From JAYZBC01 sp036339375 (GTDB lineage Bacteria; Pseudomonadota; Alphaproteobacteria; MPNO01; UBA2964), in the NCBI GenBank assembly GCA_036339375.1, contig JAYZBC010000049.1, forward strand, positions 1 through 30,525: a DNA stretch of 30,525 bases. The letters are read 5' to 3'. Under the pieces are notes generated by a model that worked only from the letters and a program-made list of their open reading frames with translations, did no database searches and had not been told where the DNA came from. Shown piece by piece: positions 16,076-25,019 of the stretch (positions are counted from its first letter, which is position 1; each line of letters begins with the position of its first letter). Both the position numbers and the translations under genes were made by a program.

Positions 16076-18457
16076 TTAAAAATGTGAGCCCAATTGTGCT
16101 TTAGCCGGGCGACGCTTGAGTTGTAAAAAGACTGTAAAACATAGAATGAACAAAGCGATTGGATAAACCCATTCCTTGGCAGGTCTAACAAGCTGTTCTA
16201 CTTCGATTTTCGTTACAAAATCTTGAAGAGACTTTATCCCTGCCTTTTCTGCTTGGCTGTTAAATTTAACTTCATTTACCTGGTAGCGGTTATTTTTTAT
16301 TTTTTTAATTTCTACACCCAGCCCCTTTGAACTGAAATTTTCGTCCCCGGAAAACCGAAATAACTTAAAACGATCTCCATAGTCTGTCTCGCGGGTAACA
16401 TGAATACGAAAAGTTTGTTTCTCCCCAATTTTTTGTTCTTTTGTAATAAAACGATCGACACTAACTTCCAAAAATTCTGGATAAAAACGATCAAGCAAAA
16501 AATCCGGACGAAACAAACCAACTATAGCTACCAATAAAAGAAGAGTTTCGTACCAGCGAAGACGAACCAACAACCATTGTTGGGTGACTGCGGTAAAACT
16601 TAAAATGGCAAGTAATGAGACAATAAATACTGTCAACCCATGCCAAAAGCTCTTAATTCCTACCAACAGTAATTCTGGATTAAATATAAAGACAATCGGC
16701 AAAATGGCGGTCCTTATTTCATACCAAAATGCCTGCACACCCGTTTTGATAGGATCAGCCCTGGAAATCCCAGCAGCTGCGTAGGCCGCCAAGCCGACTG
16801 GCGGGGTGACATCGGCCATCAACCCGAAATAGAAAACGTATAAATGCACTGCTATTAGTGGCAAAACCAACCCCGCTGCACCCCCTATTTCGACCATCAC
16901 ATTGGCAAGAAGAGCCGCCACTACTAGGTAATTAGCGGTTGTTGGAAGACCTAACCCTAAAACTAAGCAAAGAGCCATTACCATCAATAATAATATATAA
17001 ATATTTCCGCCTGAGACTATTTCTACTACTTCAACCATCGCATTTCCTAGACCTGAGGAAGCAACCGCACCAACTATAATTCCTGCAGATGCAATAGCCA
17101 CCGCTACGGTTACCATATTCATACCTCCCCTTATCATCCCAGAAAAGATTTCCAAGAACCCTGCTTTTAGTTGGATTGAAAATGTTGAGAAGGTCAGCTT
17201 TGTCCGCAAATTAAAGTTTTTTAAAAGGATGATCGCCATCAAAGCTAAAATCCCATAAAAAACAGAGCTCCCTGGTGTCCAGCGAAGAAATAACAACAAA
17301 TAAACGAGAATGAAGATTGGGATTAAGTAATGAATTCCAGAAAGGAAAGTCACTAACAACGGTGGTATTTCCGTTTTTTCCATGCCTTTAAGGCCTGCTT
17401 TATGAGCCTCAATATGCGCAATAAAAAAAAGAGCAATAAATGTGATCAACGCGGGTATAAATGCATGGGTAATTACATCAAAATAAGTAATCCCAATCAT
17501 TTCAGCTATAATGAAGGCCGCCGCCCCCATTATCGGCGGCATGATTTGCCCATTTACCGATGCAGCTACTTCAATCGCACCCGCTTTTACCGCAGAAAAT
17601 CCAGTTCTTTTCATCACAGGAATCGTAAAAGTACCAGTAGTGACAACATTTGCTATTGAAGAACCTGAAATCATACCGGTCAGGCCCGAAGCTAAAATTG
17701 CCGCTTTTGCCGGTCCCCCACGAAATTTTCCTACCAGCGCTACCGCTAAACTCAAAAAATATTTTCCTCCTCCTGCCTGGTCGAGCAGCGATCCAAATAA
17801 AACGAAAAGGAAAACAAAACTGACTGAAACCGAAATGGGTATTCCAAAAATTGCTTCTCCTCCTAACCACTGATAACCAACCAATCGATTAAAAGATAAA
17901 CCCTGATGAGCAATCAAATCGGGCATTGATTGACCAAAATAGGAATAAAGAAGGAAACAGGTCGCGACGATGACTAAAGGGGGGCCAATCGCACGTCGAG
18001 TCGCCTCCAAAAGAAGAATTATTCCCAAACCTCCAACTAATAACTCAAATGGAAATAAAAACTCCTGACCCCAAGCGGTAAATGGCACTTCTAAAAGGAT
18101 ACCATTCCGGTCAACCAAACCGGCATAAAAGAAAAAAATATAAACGCAGCAAAGTCCACTTAAGCCAGAAAAAATCCAGTCAATAAGACCAAACTTTGAG
18201 TTCTTTAATTTTTTTATAGGAGAATAAACAAAAAAACATAAAACCAACGCAAATGCGAGATGTACTGATCGCGCAGGCAGGTCAATTAAAACTCCGAAAT
18301 TGAAAAGAAAGGGCAGAGGTGAGGCATACCAAAGTTGAAATACTGACCAAAGAAATGCAATCAATCCAACTAACTTAAGCTGCCAACCAAATAGTTTTCT
18401 AGAACGACCCTCTACTTCGGCAACTCGGTCAGTGACTTCACTTTGTGCTGTATTCAT
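16076..18457 (-). CDS. TRAP transporter fused permease (4TM-12TM, DctQM-type) with DUF3394 C-terminal domain
   Basis: A 793-residue multi-pass inner-membrane protein. The N-terminal third carries the 4TM-like (DctQ) helices, followed by about twelve helices of the DctM-like part. Family motifs include SGSSIANVVTTGTFTIPVMK, ASVNGQIMPPIMGAAAF, LGLGLPTTANYLVVAAL and ADVTPPVGLAAYAAAG. After the helices, residues about 660-790 form a soluble DUF3394 domain that includes KAGIKSLQDFVTKIEV and one last membrane segment. TRAP transporters take up organic acids using an ion gradient. It works with the TAXI binding protein encoded just upstream (18504-19496). A terminator-like hairpin covers its ribosome binding region, so it is probably made in lower amount than the binding protein. 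Confidence 0.93.
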   Translation of the reverse strand: MNTAQSEVTDRVAEVEGRSRKLFGWQLKLVGLIAFLWSVFQLWYASPLPFLFNFGVLIDLPARSVHLAFALVLCFFVYSPIKKLKNSKFGLIDWIFSGLSGLCCVYIFFFYAGLVDRNGILLEVPFTAWGQEFLFPFELLVGGLGIILLLEATRRAIGPPLVIVATCFLLYSYFGQSMPDLIAHQGLSFNRLVGYQWLGGEAIFGIPISVSVSFVFLFVLFGSLLDQAGGGKYFLSLAVALVGKFRGGPAKAAILASGLTGMISGSSIANVVTTGTFTIPVMKRTGFSAVKAGAIEVAASVNGQIMPPIMGAAAFIIAEMIGITYFDVITHAFIPALITFIALFFIAHIEAHKAGLKGMEKTEIPPLLVTFLSGIHYLIPIFILVYLLLFLRWTPGSSVFYGILALMAIILLKNFNLRTKLTFSTFSIQLKAGFLEIFSGMIRGGMNMVTVAVAIASAGIIVGAVASSGLGNAMVEVVEIVSGGNIYILLLMVMALCLVLGLGLPTTANYLVVAALLANVMVEIGGAAGLVLPLIAVHLYVFYFGLMADVTPPVGLAAYAAAGISRADPIKTGVQAFWYEIRTAILPIVFIFNPELLLVGIKSFWHGLTVFIVSLLAILSFTAVTQQWLLVRLRWYETLLLLVAIVGLFRPDFLLDRFYPEFLEVSVDRFITKEQKIGEKQTFRIHVTRETDYGDRFKLFRFSGDENFSSKGLGVEIKKIKNNRYQVNEVKFNSQAEKAGIKSLQDFVTKIEVEQLVRPAKEWVYPIALFILCFTVFLQLKRRPAKAQLGSHF

Positions 18458-18460
18458 ATA

Positions 18461-18493
18461 TAAAAAAGAGCCCTCTTAAATAGAGGGCTCTTT
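18461..18493 (-). terminator. Intrinsic terminator-like hairpin between the TRAP binding protein and permease genes
   Basis: A perfect 12-bp inverted repeat, AAAGAGCCCTCT and its complement, has arms at 18465-18476 and 18482-18493 and a five-base loop. Read on the minus strand it is followed by a run of six T's (18467-18462). The permease ATG at 18457 comes four bases after this run. The only Shine-Dalgarno-like stretch before that ATG, GAGGG at 18475-18471, lies inside the stem. The element could both attenuate transcription and hide the ribosome binding site. Confidence 0.85.
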
Positions 18494-18503
18494 CCATTTA
18501 GGG

Positions 18504-19496
18504 CTATTTCCAACCCTTTTCTTTGTAATATTTTAAAGCTCCCTTATGAAGTGGGGCAGAGAGACCGTCTTTAATCATATTTTTGGGGCTAAGGTTTTTG
18601 AAGGCCGGATGTAGTTTCCGGAAACTGTCTAAATTTTCAAAGACAGCACGAACAACTTCATAAACCGTTCCCGCATCAACATCTGAGCTCGAAACAAAAG
18701 TCGCCTTTACACCAAAGGTCGTCGCATCAGACTTTTGAGACTTATAAAACACACCTGCTGGAATTTTTGCAAAAGCATAATAGGGATTTTTACCCACTAA
18801 ACCCTTTTCGACAGACGAGTTAAGATTGACAAAGTGAGCGCCGCATCCGTCTATAGCTTGCCCAATCGCCCCATTCGGTACGCCAACGGTATATGCTATT
18901 GCATCGACCTTTCCATCGCAAAGTGCACCCACTTGTTCCGAAGATGTTAGCTCTGTTGCTTGTTTAAAATCTTTAACACTGGTGCCCTTGGCTTTCATCA
19001 AAACTTCCATCGTTCCGCGTTGTCCGGAACCGGGATTTCCAATATTAACGACTTTTCCTTTCAGGTCGCCCCAGTTTTTAATTCCGGAACCTTTTCCGGC
19101 AATGAGCTGAAAGGGTTCTGGATGCACGGAAAAAACAGCTCGCAATTTTTTATATTGTTTTCCCTTCCATTTCGAACTGCCATTATACGCATGGTGTTGC
19201 CAATCCGATTGGGCTACCCCAAACTGCAGCTCGCCTTGTTTAATTTGTCCAATATTGTAATTAGATCCACCGGTTGAGGGTGCGGAACATCTAATTCCGT
19301 GTTTACGGCCTTTTTTCCGACCTTCTGCAGCTTCTTTATGTACCATTCTGCAAACGGAATTACCGACAACAAAATAAACACCCGTTGGGCCACCGGTCCC
19401 AATTGAAATAAAACGCTTTTTACTTGCAGCATCCACGCTTGTGGAGACACTCGTAAACAAAATGCAGGCTAACCCTGCACAAATAATGCGAAACAT
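18504..19496 (-). CDS. TAXI-family TRAP transporter solute-binding protein
   Basis: A 330-residue periplasmic binding protein. The signal peptide spans about residues 1-23 (cleavage near VDAA). The mature protein opens with FISIGTGGPTGVYF, the hallmark of the TAXI group, and continues with SAPSTGGSNYNIGQI, QFGVAQSD, and GKVVNIGNPGSGQRG, which shape the binding cleft. TAXI proteins deliver ligands such as glutamate, 2-oxoglutarate or other carboxylates to 4TM-12TM permeases. The ligand here cannot be told from sequence. It is the first gene of the two-gene transporter operon and is divergent from apt. Its stop is directly followed by a terminator-like hairpin before the permease. Confidence 0.93.
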   Translation of the reverse strand: MFRIICAGLACILFTSVSTSVDAASKKRFISIGTGGPTGVYFVVGNSVCRMVHKEAAEGRKKGRKHGIRCSAPSTGGSNYNIGQIKQGELQFGVAQSDWQHHAYNGSSKWKGKQYKKLRAVFSVHPEPFQLIAGKGSGIKNWGDLKGKVVNIGNPGSGQRGTMEVLMKAKGTSVKDFKQATELTSSEQVGALCDGKVDAIAYTVGVPNGAIGQAIDGCGAHFVNLNSSVEKGLVGKNPYYAFAKIPAGVFYKSQKSDATTFGVKATFVSSSDVDAGTVYEVVRAVFENLDSFRKLHPAFKNLSPKNMIKDGLSAPLHKGALKYYKEKGWK

Positions 19497-19728
19497 TTAT
19501 AAAATCTCCCTATATTAAAACAGTTATGATGCCAAATTTATTTACAAAAGTTATTACTATAAAATACCTTTGATTTTATGCAAAACCGACAATATCGACG
19601 AAGGTTTTCCGCCGCTTCTCTGCGGGTTACCATGCCTTGTGTTTGAAGGAAATGTCAATCACGCCGAATTTTTTGTTTAAATTTTAAAGAATACCTGTCA
19701 AAATTAAATTTCTGAAATCGAAGGTTTT
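19497..19728. promoter_or_regulatory. Divergent intergenic region between the TAXI gene and apt, with a GC-richer structured patch
   Basis: These 232 bases must hold the promoters of both flanking genes. Most is AT-rich, but 19587-19650 is clearly richer in G and C. An inverted repeat, AAAACC (19582-19587) and GGTTTT (19603-19608), borders its left part, followed by a weak CCGC/GCGG pair. No tRNA or known RNA motif is recognised. Confidence 0.3.
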
Positions 19729-20256
19729 ATGCAGAAAGAATCTGAAATGGATTTAAAAAATCATGTACGTACATTTCCTGATTTCCCCAAACCAGGGATA
19801 CTTTTCTATGATATTTCCACTCTATTGAAAAACAAAGAGGCCTGGAAAGAAACAGTAAATCAAATGGCCAATTTAATACGGCCTTATCAACCTGACGTAG
19901 TTTTTGGAATTGAAGCCCGTGGTTTTTTAATAGCTGCACCCGTCGCATACGCCCTGGGCTGCGGCTTCGCTATGGTTCGTAAAAGAGAGAAGCTCCCGGG
20001 AGAACGTCTTTCTCACACATATGCCCTGGAATACGGGGAAGACACTTTGGAAATACAACCGGATGCTGCCTCCCCAGGAGATAATGTTGTTATCGTCGAC
20101 GACTTACTAGCAACTGGAGGCACGTTAGAAGCCGCAATACAACTATTATCCAGATTGGATGTAAATATTTGTGGGGCGGCCTGCATCATTGAGTTGATTG
20201 ATTTGAACGGGAAGAAAAATATAAATTCACCTGTTGATTCATTGATAAGTTACTAA
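19729..20256 (+). CDS. apt: Adenine phosphoribosyltransferase
   Basis: A 175-residue type I phosphoribosyltransferase that joins adenine and PRPP to give AMP in purine salvage, in the cytoplasm. The PRPP-binding motif VVIVDDLLATGGT is at 120-132. Other conserved parts are VRTFPDFPKPGILFYDIS near the start, FGIEARGFL (59-67) and KREKLPGE (85-92), all typical of Apt. Length is normal (170-180). The ATG at 19729 has AAGG upstream; M7 at 19747 is an alternative. It is monocistronic here, convergent with the UbiD-like gene with 29 bases between the stops. It seems unrelated to the catabolic genes beside it. Confidence 0.95.
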   Translation: MQKESEMDLKNHVRTFPDFPKPGILFYDISTLLKNKEAWKETVNQMANLIRPYQPDVVFGIEARGFLIAAPVAYALGCGFAMVRKREKLPGERLSHTYALEYGEDTLEIQPDAASPGDNVVIVDDLLATGGTLEAAIQLLSRLDVNICGAACIIELIDLNGKKNINSPVDSLISY

Positions 20257-20285
20257 TTTTAATTTTACCCATTTTACTCTTTAAA

Positions 20286-21887
20286 TTATGAATTATTTTT
20301 CATTGGGGGTTCTGCTGCAAAATTTGAACCCACTAAGCAAAATTTTCCCAACTTGTCTTGCCATAGTGAGCCCTCTTCGTGCAAAGCTCCTAAAGCCCGT
20401 CCAACGCCCTGGAACCCATCTTCAGAAAATTTTTCGACTATCTCAGCAAAATACAGCGGTTCTCCTGAAATTTCATCACGAATTTTTTCCATTAAAATCT
20501 TTGTCTTTTCCTCAGATTTTTCAGTAAAACCATCTTTTGCGTCCTCTTTACCCAATACTTCTTCAAGCTTAACTTTGTCCGCGTAAGCGTAAGTTATTCG
20601 CTCGAAGCGTTCGCGAGGAATTTCATCGCTGATGGTCGCATCAATGCCCATTTTTGAAGTCGTCGGTATTTTACCAGGTGTGATGACCAAACTAGGATCT
20701 AAGGGTTTGGAACGTGCACCCGAAACAATCAAAACGTCTTTATCAGCTTGAACGCGCGTCGCAATTGCCCATTCAACATCCATCCCGTCGAAAATATCAA
20801 TATCTTCATCAACTACAATGACGTGTTTCATATCAGCGACAGAAAGAGCGGCTAATATTGCATTTTTACCGTCACCGGGGAGGGGTTTGACCGATATTAC
20901 AGCGTGCCAGTGACAACACCCTCCCGGTGTTATATTCACCCCTGATACCTGGACACCGGCTTCATGCAAAGCTCTCCGCACTGCAGCTTCATAAATAGGG
21001 CCACTCGGCCAAATATTTTCCCATGGCATGTGAAGGGCGTAATAAATTGGTTTTTTTCGCATTGAAATTGCTTTTATTCTAACCAGTGGGTTCCAATGCA
21101 AACCTCCCATCAGGCGTGTAAACTCGCCAAACCGTCCTTCAGGTTTTGTCCAACCCGAGGGAAGAATTTCAGCTTCCAATACAATCTCCGAATTTGCTAT
21201 ACAGGGGGTATCTATCGTTTCACACGGAGTGAGTTCTATGGGGTGCCCCAACATTCCACCGGCCATCGCAATTTCATCCACGCCCGGAGCCGCTTTAAAA
21301 CAACCGGTTATCAATGTTGCGGGATGAGTGCCAATGTTGACCGAAATAGGAAGAGGTTCATTCTTAGCGAATGCCTTTTCAGCTAACTTCCGCAAATTAT
21401 TTGGCGTGACTATATCGATGCCTGTTGTATTTTTATCTTTGACTAAAAGCCTGTAAATTCCTGCGTTAAGACCTAAATCTGAATCTTGAGCCAGTGTGAT
21501 TCCAGCCGTTATCATTGGCCCACCGTCTCTGATGGAAAATAAAGGTACAGGTAAGTTATAAAGGTCTACGGCGTCTTCCACATAGAGCAATTCCCGTGCC
21601 GGCCCGGAATTGACAATTTTTGGAGGGATAGGCCGATCTATACCTTTCCGGAGTTTTGCTTCAATTTCATCAAACTCACACCCCATAGCGATCGCTAGTC
21701 GATCCCGGTTATTTGACAAACCCGAAATTACCGGCATTTCGTATCCAATGACGTTTGTAAACAACAAAGCAGTGTCAGACTGATCCACAAGGGCTGCAAT
21801 ATGCCGTATATCTATACGCTTGTTTATTTCACGTATTTGTTCTGCACTGCGCAGATCCTCAACAAATTCTCTCAAACTTGAGGACAT
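20286..21887 (-). CDS. UbiD-family prenylated-FMN-dependent (de)carboxylase
   Basis: A 533-residue UbiD-family enzyme. The prFMN-binding site shows in GLNAGIYRLLV (N141, R146). E234 is in ANSEIVLEA. The catalytic acid motif is EGRFGE (E250 to E255), matching the R-E-E triad of the family. UbiD enzymes reversibly decarboxylate aromatic, heteroaromatic or unsaturated acids using prenylated FMN made by UbiX; no ubiX lies in the window. The company of an MFS pair, a GMC oxidoreductase and a divergent dioxygenase operon argues for a catabolic role rather than ubiquinone synthesis. About 50 C-terminal residues resemble an added helical tail (EIVEKFSEDGFQ and on), which is longer than in E. coli UbiD. 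Confidence 0.88.
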   Translation of the reverse strand: MSSSLREFVEDLRSAEQIREINKRIDIRHIAALVDQSDTALLFTNVIGYEMPVISGLSNNRDRLAIAMGCEFDEIEAKLRKGIDRPIPPKIVNSGPARELLYVEDAVDLYNLPVPLFSIRDGGPMITAGITLAQDSDLGLNAGIYRLLVKDKNTTGIDIVTPNNLRKLAEKAFAKNEPLPISVNIGTHPATLITGCFKAAPGVDEIAMAGGMLGHPIELTPCETIDTPCIANSEIVLEAEILPSGWTKPEGRFGEFTRLMGGLHWNPLVRIKAISMRKKPIYYALHMPWENIWPSGPIYEAAVRRALHEAGVQVSGVNITPGGCCHWHAVISVKPLPGDGKNAILAALSVADMKHVIVVDEDIDIFDGMDVEWAIATRVQADKDVLIVSGARSKPLDPSLVITPGKIPTTSKMGIDATISDEIPRERFERITYAYADKVKLEEVLGKEDAKDGFTEKSEEKTKILMEKIRDEISGEPLYFAEIVEKFSEDGFQGVGRALGALHEEGSLWQDKLGKFCLVGSNFAAEPPMKNNS

Positions 21888-21962
21888 AACATTGGTTCCA
21901 TTTTGAATGAATTGACTACTGCAAAACTAACACCCGGAGCAAAAGCCAGCAAGCGGAGGGCT

Positions 21963-23660
21963 TCAACCATTTACGATGCTATCTGAAATTTTTTCGGCAC
22001 ACATAATCGTTGGTATATTGGTATTTGCCCGGGGAACACATGGAAAAATCGACGCATCACAAATCCTCAGCCTTTCCAACCCTTTTACTTTTCCTTCTTT
22101 GTCCGTCACGGAAAGGGGGTCCTCTATGTCTCCCATTTTACATGTACCAGATGGATGCCAGCAACCAGTGACCCCATCCCGGATCCACTCCTCTAAAGAG
22201 TCTGTATCCGCCAATAATTTTTTCAGAGTAACGCCGCCTGTTATAAAACTATGTATTGCCGTTCGTCGTAAAACAGGAGGTCCATCCATTAAGACACCAA
22301 GTATAGACGTTAAAATTTTATTTTTTGTGTTAACCGCCCCGATCCTTCTAACCCTCTCAGAATAATTTGATGGAAAGGCGTCAGATGCAACGTTTTTCAG
22401 TGCTGGGTCGGAAAATAATTCTGCCATCCGGCGAACAGCATCTGTCATTCTATCAAGGTCACGCCGGTCGGATAAAAGGTTAAATGATATATCGGGTTCT
22501 ACAGATGGGTCAGAAGACGCAAGTTCTACATTGCCGCGCGAGTAAGGTTTATTGCACCACAGTAAAAAAGACCCTAGTCGAATACCCACTGAATGCCAGG
22601 CGGATTTTGCAGTTGCAGAGACATACATGTCATTTTCTCCACAGCTAGGGATCCCGGAACTATATCGAAAAGCCACGTGAGCGTGGCGCTTTCCTTGGTC
22701 ATACATCCTAGCGTTTTTCCGAAGGTATCCCGAAACAGCAATAGTTGGATGCTCATTCAAATTGGCACCGACACCGGCACAATCTGCGACTACCGGTATT
22801 CCGAATTCCCGTAAGTGTCCCGCCCGTCCGACACCTGATCTCAGGAGAGTCGCAGGTGTATGCAAAGCGCCTGATGATAGTATAACGTGAGCCCCATAAA
22901 TTGTTTCTGTTTGATTATTTTCTCTAACCTGTAAACCTATCGCTCGCTTTCCATCGAACAGAATTTTTTCTACAAGGGTTTCTGATCGAATTTTAAGATT
23001 AGACCTGTTTCTTACTTCAACATTTAAATACCCCATCGCTGCAGACAACCTGTGGTCAGCAGGGTGATTAGAAATAGAACATGGAAACCAACCATCTTTA
23101 TAGAAACCATTTTGGTCATCTAATTTTTGGAGCCCATAATTTTCAAGCGCTTTTGTGACAGCGTGCGAAAATGTGGTCCATTCATCTTCTTTGACCCGAC
23201 GCACTATAATGGGACCATTTTGTCCGTGAAATTCATCGTTAAAATCCTGGTCCGATTCTAGTTTTTTAAAATACGGCAATACATCTTTCCAACCCCATCC
23301 TTTAGCCCCGAGTTGTACCCACTCATCGTAATCTTGTGGAGACCCTCTATTAGCCATTTGGGCATTTATACTCGATCCACCCCCAACAACCCTTGCTTGT
23401 TCCATAAAACGCAAAGGGTTCAGAGACGGCATATTACTGAACGTTTCCGTATGACGAACCCTTAAGTTTTTCCAATGATAGGCAGGATTGAAAGCGGCAG
23501 CCATTGGATAAGAAGACAAAATATCTTCAGGCTCTTTTCCCGGCAAAAAATCTTTGCCCGCTTCAATAAGGAGCACTTTAAATTTTGAGTGAGCGGATAT
23601 TCTGTTGGCTAAAACACACCCCGCAGAACCTCCACCGGCTATGATAAAATCAAATTCCAT
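21963..23660 (-). CDS. GMC-family FAD-dependent oxidoreductase
   Basis: I take the ATG at 23660 as start (565 residues), because the FAD motif FIIAGGGSAGCVLANRI then begins at residue 5 as in related proteins. A longer frame opens with TTG at 23699 and adds 13 hydrophobic residues without similarity. The signature GSSINAQMANRG is present, and the active-site pair is H502 (CWHPSGTCKMG) and N548 (TNIPT), with the same spacing as in the GMC protein at 9424. Members oxidise alcohols. It is less like that paralogue in the middle, so this is not a recent duplication. It lies between the MFS pair and the UbiD-like gene on the same strand, suggesting oxidation of an imported alcohol or of an intermediate. 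Confidence 0.9.
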   Translation of the reverse strand: MEFDFIIAGGGSAGCVLANRISAHSKFKVLLIEAGKDFLPGKEPEDILSSYPMAAAFNPAYHWKNLRVRHTETFSNMPSLNPLRFMEQARVVGGGSSINAQMANRGSPQDYDEWVQLGAKGWGWKDVLPYFKKLESDQDFNDEFHGQNGPIIVRRVKEDEWTTFSHAVTKALENYGLQKLDDQNGFYKDGWFPCSISNHPADHRLSAAMGYLNVEVRNRSNLKIRSETLVEKILFDGKRAIGLQVRENNQTETIYGAHVILSSGALHTPATLLRSGVGRAGHLREFGIPVVADCAGVGANLNEHPTIAVSGYLRKNARMYDQGKRHAHVAFRYSSGIPSCGENDMYVSATAKSAWHSVGIRLGSFLLWCNKPYSRGNVELASSDPSVEPDISFNLLSDRRDLDRMTDAVRRMAELFSDPALKNVASDAFPSNYSERVRRIGAVNTKNKILTSILGVLMDGPPVLRRTAIHSFITGGVTLKKLLADTDSLEEWIRDGVTGCWHPSGTCKMGDIEDPLSVTDKEGKVKGLERLRICDASIFPCVPRANTNIPTIMCAEKISDSIVNG

Positions 23661-23791
23661 AATAATAACGAAGATTACAAAACGTTTCACCAAGTGCAAA
23701 GATGACTTTATGTATATAAAATTTTTGAAATGATTTCATTTTTATTGACAAAAAATACACAAATTACACCCTTTTAAATGATCAATTATTT

Positions 23792-25012
23792 TTAGCGTTG
23801 TTTTTGACCTTGCCCAGGCACCAAAACAATCGAAAGAGCTATTAACGCAGCACCTGCAGAGAGGTAAAAAACGCCGCTGCCATAATTTTGATCCATCAAC
23901 CAACCATATAGTATAGGTGTGCCCCCCTGCCCCAACGTATACCCAAGGGTTACAAATCCAAACGTAGTTCCAACGCTTGAATCAGGAGATGCTCGGCGCA
24001 CTAAAATATCACGAGATGCGTTGTAAAGGCCTCGTATAAATCCTGAGAGAAGAGCTACCGCAAAAATAAACCAAAGATTGAGGATTCCTGCACCAATGGA
24101 AACTAAACAAATTACACTCACAAAAAAACAAAAAACCAACACCAGTTCCTCTCGATCCGCCCAGTCAGCTAGCCAGCCTCCAGGCAAAGACCCCAAAATG
24201 GCTGCTGTCAAAAAGCAGGTTAAAACAATTCCTGCGGTTTCTGGTGTCACATTATAAACTAGGGGCAAGGCGTAAATTGAAAAACCTGTCATTCCTGTCG
24301 CCGAGGCAGAAGTTGCAGCATAAAATAAAAAGAATAAAAGCATCGGCCGCGTTAACATTATCCGCCAATCCCCCTCTTTTTTTTGCCCCTTAGTTTTTAG
24401 CTCCTCCAATTTATTTTCGGTTGTATTATCCTGAAAAGAACTACCAAAAAACAAAATAGTAAGTCCTGCAAATAGTCCTAACATTCCAGCAAAGACTAAT
24501 GCACCCTGCCAACCAATTACTGCTCCAAGCGGCAAAATTACAACGGGAGCTGCTGCATATCCTATCGATCCCCCAAAGGTGTGAATTGCGAATGCTCTCC
24601 CATGATGGCTTTTCCTAACACTTTTAGACAAAATAGAAAAATCAGCTGGATGAAATACTGCATTTCCAATTCCCGCAATTAAGAAAGCCAATAACAAAAC
24701 GGTATAATTGGGAACCAATCCGGCAAGCAGAACCGCCGTTCCCATTAAAAAGAGGCCAATGGTCAAAACGGTCCGTGCTCCAATTCGGTCAACCAAAATT
24801 CCAATTGGGATTTGAACGATGGCTGTAGAAGCGAAATAAAGCGTCATCACTAAGCCGATTTGGGTATAGGTTATATTGAGATCTGAAATTATGAGACCAA
24901 ATAAGGGGGGTAATACCAAATGATAAAAATGGCTTACCAGATGCGCTACACCAATCAACCAAACAACAATATGTTCCCGTGGTTCAAGGGAAAGAGCAAC
25001 TCGAGAAGCCAT
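23792..25012 (-). CDS. MFS transporter (second of a tandem paralogous pair)
   Basis: A 406-residue major facilitator protein with about 12 membrane helices. The inter-helix 2-3 motif appears as GILVDRIGARTVL (71-83). A conserved NAVFHPADFSILS segment (117-129) and GRAFAIHTFGG follow. An extended cytoplasmic loop rich in lysine and glutamate lies near 200-215 between the halves. The H121 in FHPAD is also in the neighbouring paralogue. The family includes fosmidomycin-resistance-like carriers and uncharacterised acid transporters. Direction and substrate are not readable. AGGAG lies ten bases before its ATG, and the gene starts seven bases after the stop of the other MFS gene, so the two are co-transcribed. 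Confidence 0.88.
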   Translation of the reverse strand: MASRVALSLEPREHIVVWLIGVAHLVSHFYHLVLPPLFGLIISDLNITYTQIGLVMTLYFASTAIVQIPIGILVDRIGARTVLTIGLFLMGTAVLLAGLVPNYTVLLLAFLIAGIGNAVFHPADFSILSKSVRKSHHGRAFAIHTFGGSIGYAAAPVVILPLGAVIGWQGALVFAGMLGLFAGLTILFFGSSFQDNTTENKLEELKTKGQKKEGDWRIMLTRPMLLFFLFYAATSASATGMTGFSIYALPLVYNVTPETAGIVLTCFLTAAILGSLPGGWLADWADREELVLVFCFFVSVICLVSIGAGILNLWFIFAVALLSGFIRGLYNASRDILVRRASPDSSVGTTFGFVTLGYTLGQGGTPILYGWLMDQNYGSGVFYLSAGAALIALSIVLVPGQGQKQR

Positions 25013-25019
25013 TTTTTTT

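Noticed and set aside
23661..23699. TTG-initiated extension of the second GMC protein
   Set aside because: It adds 13 residues before the FAD-binding strand, which related proteins lack, and no ribosome site supports it.
23745..23750. TTGACA on the plus strand between the MFS and second GMC genes
   Set aside because: No -10 partner and no plus-strand gene downstream.
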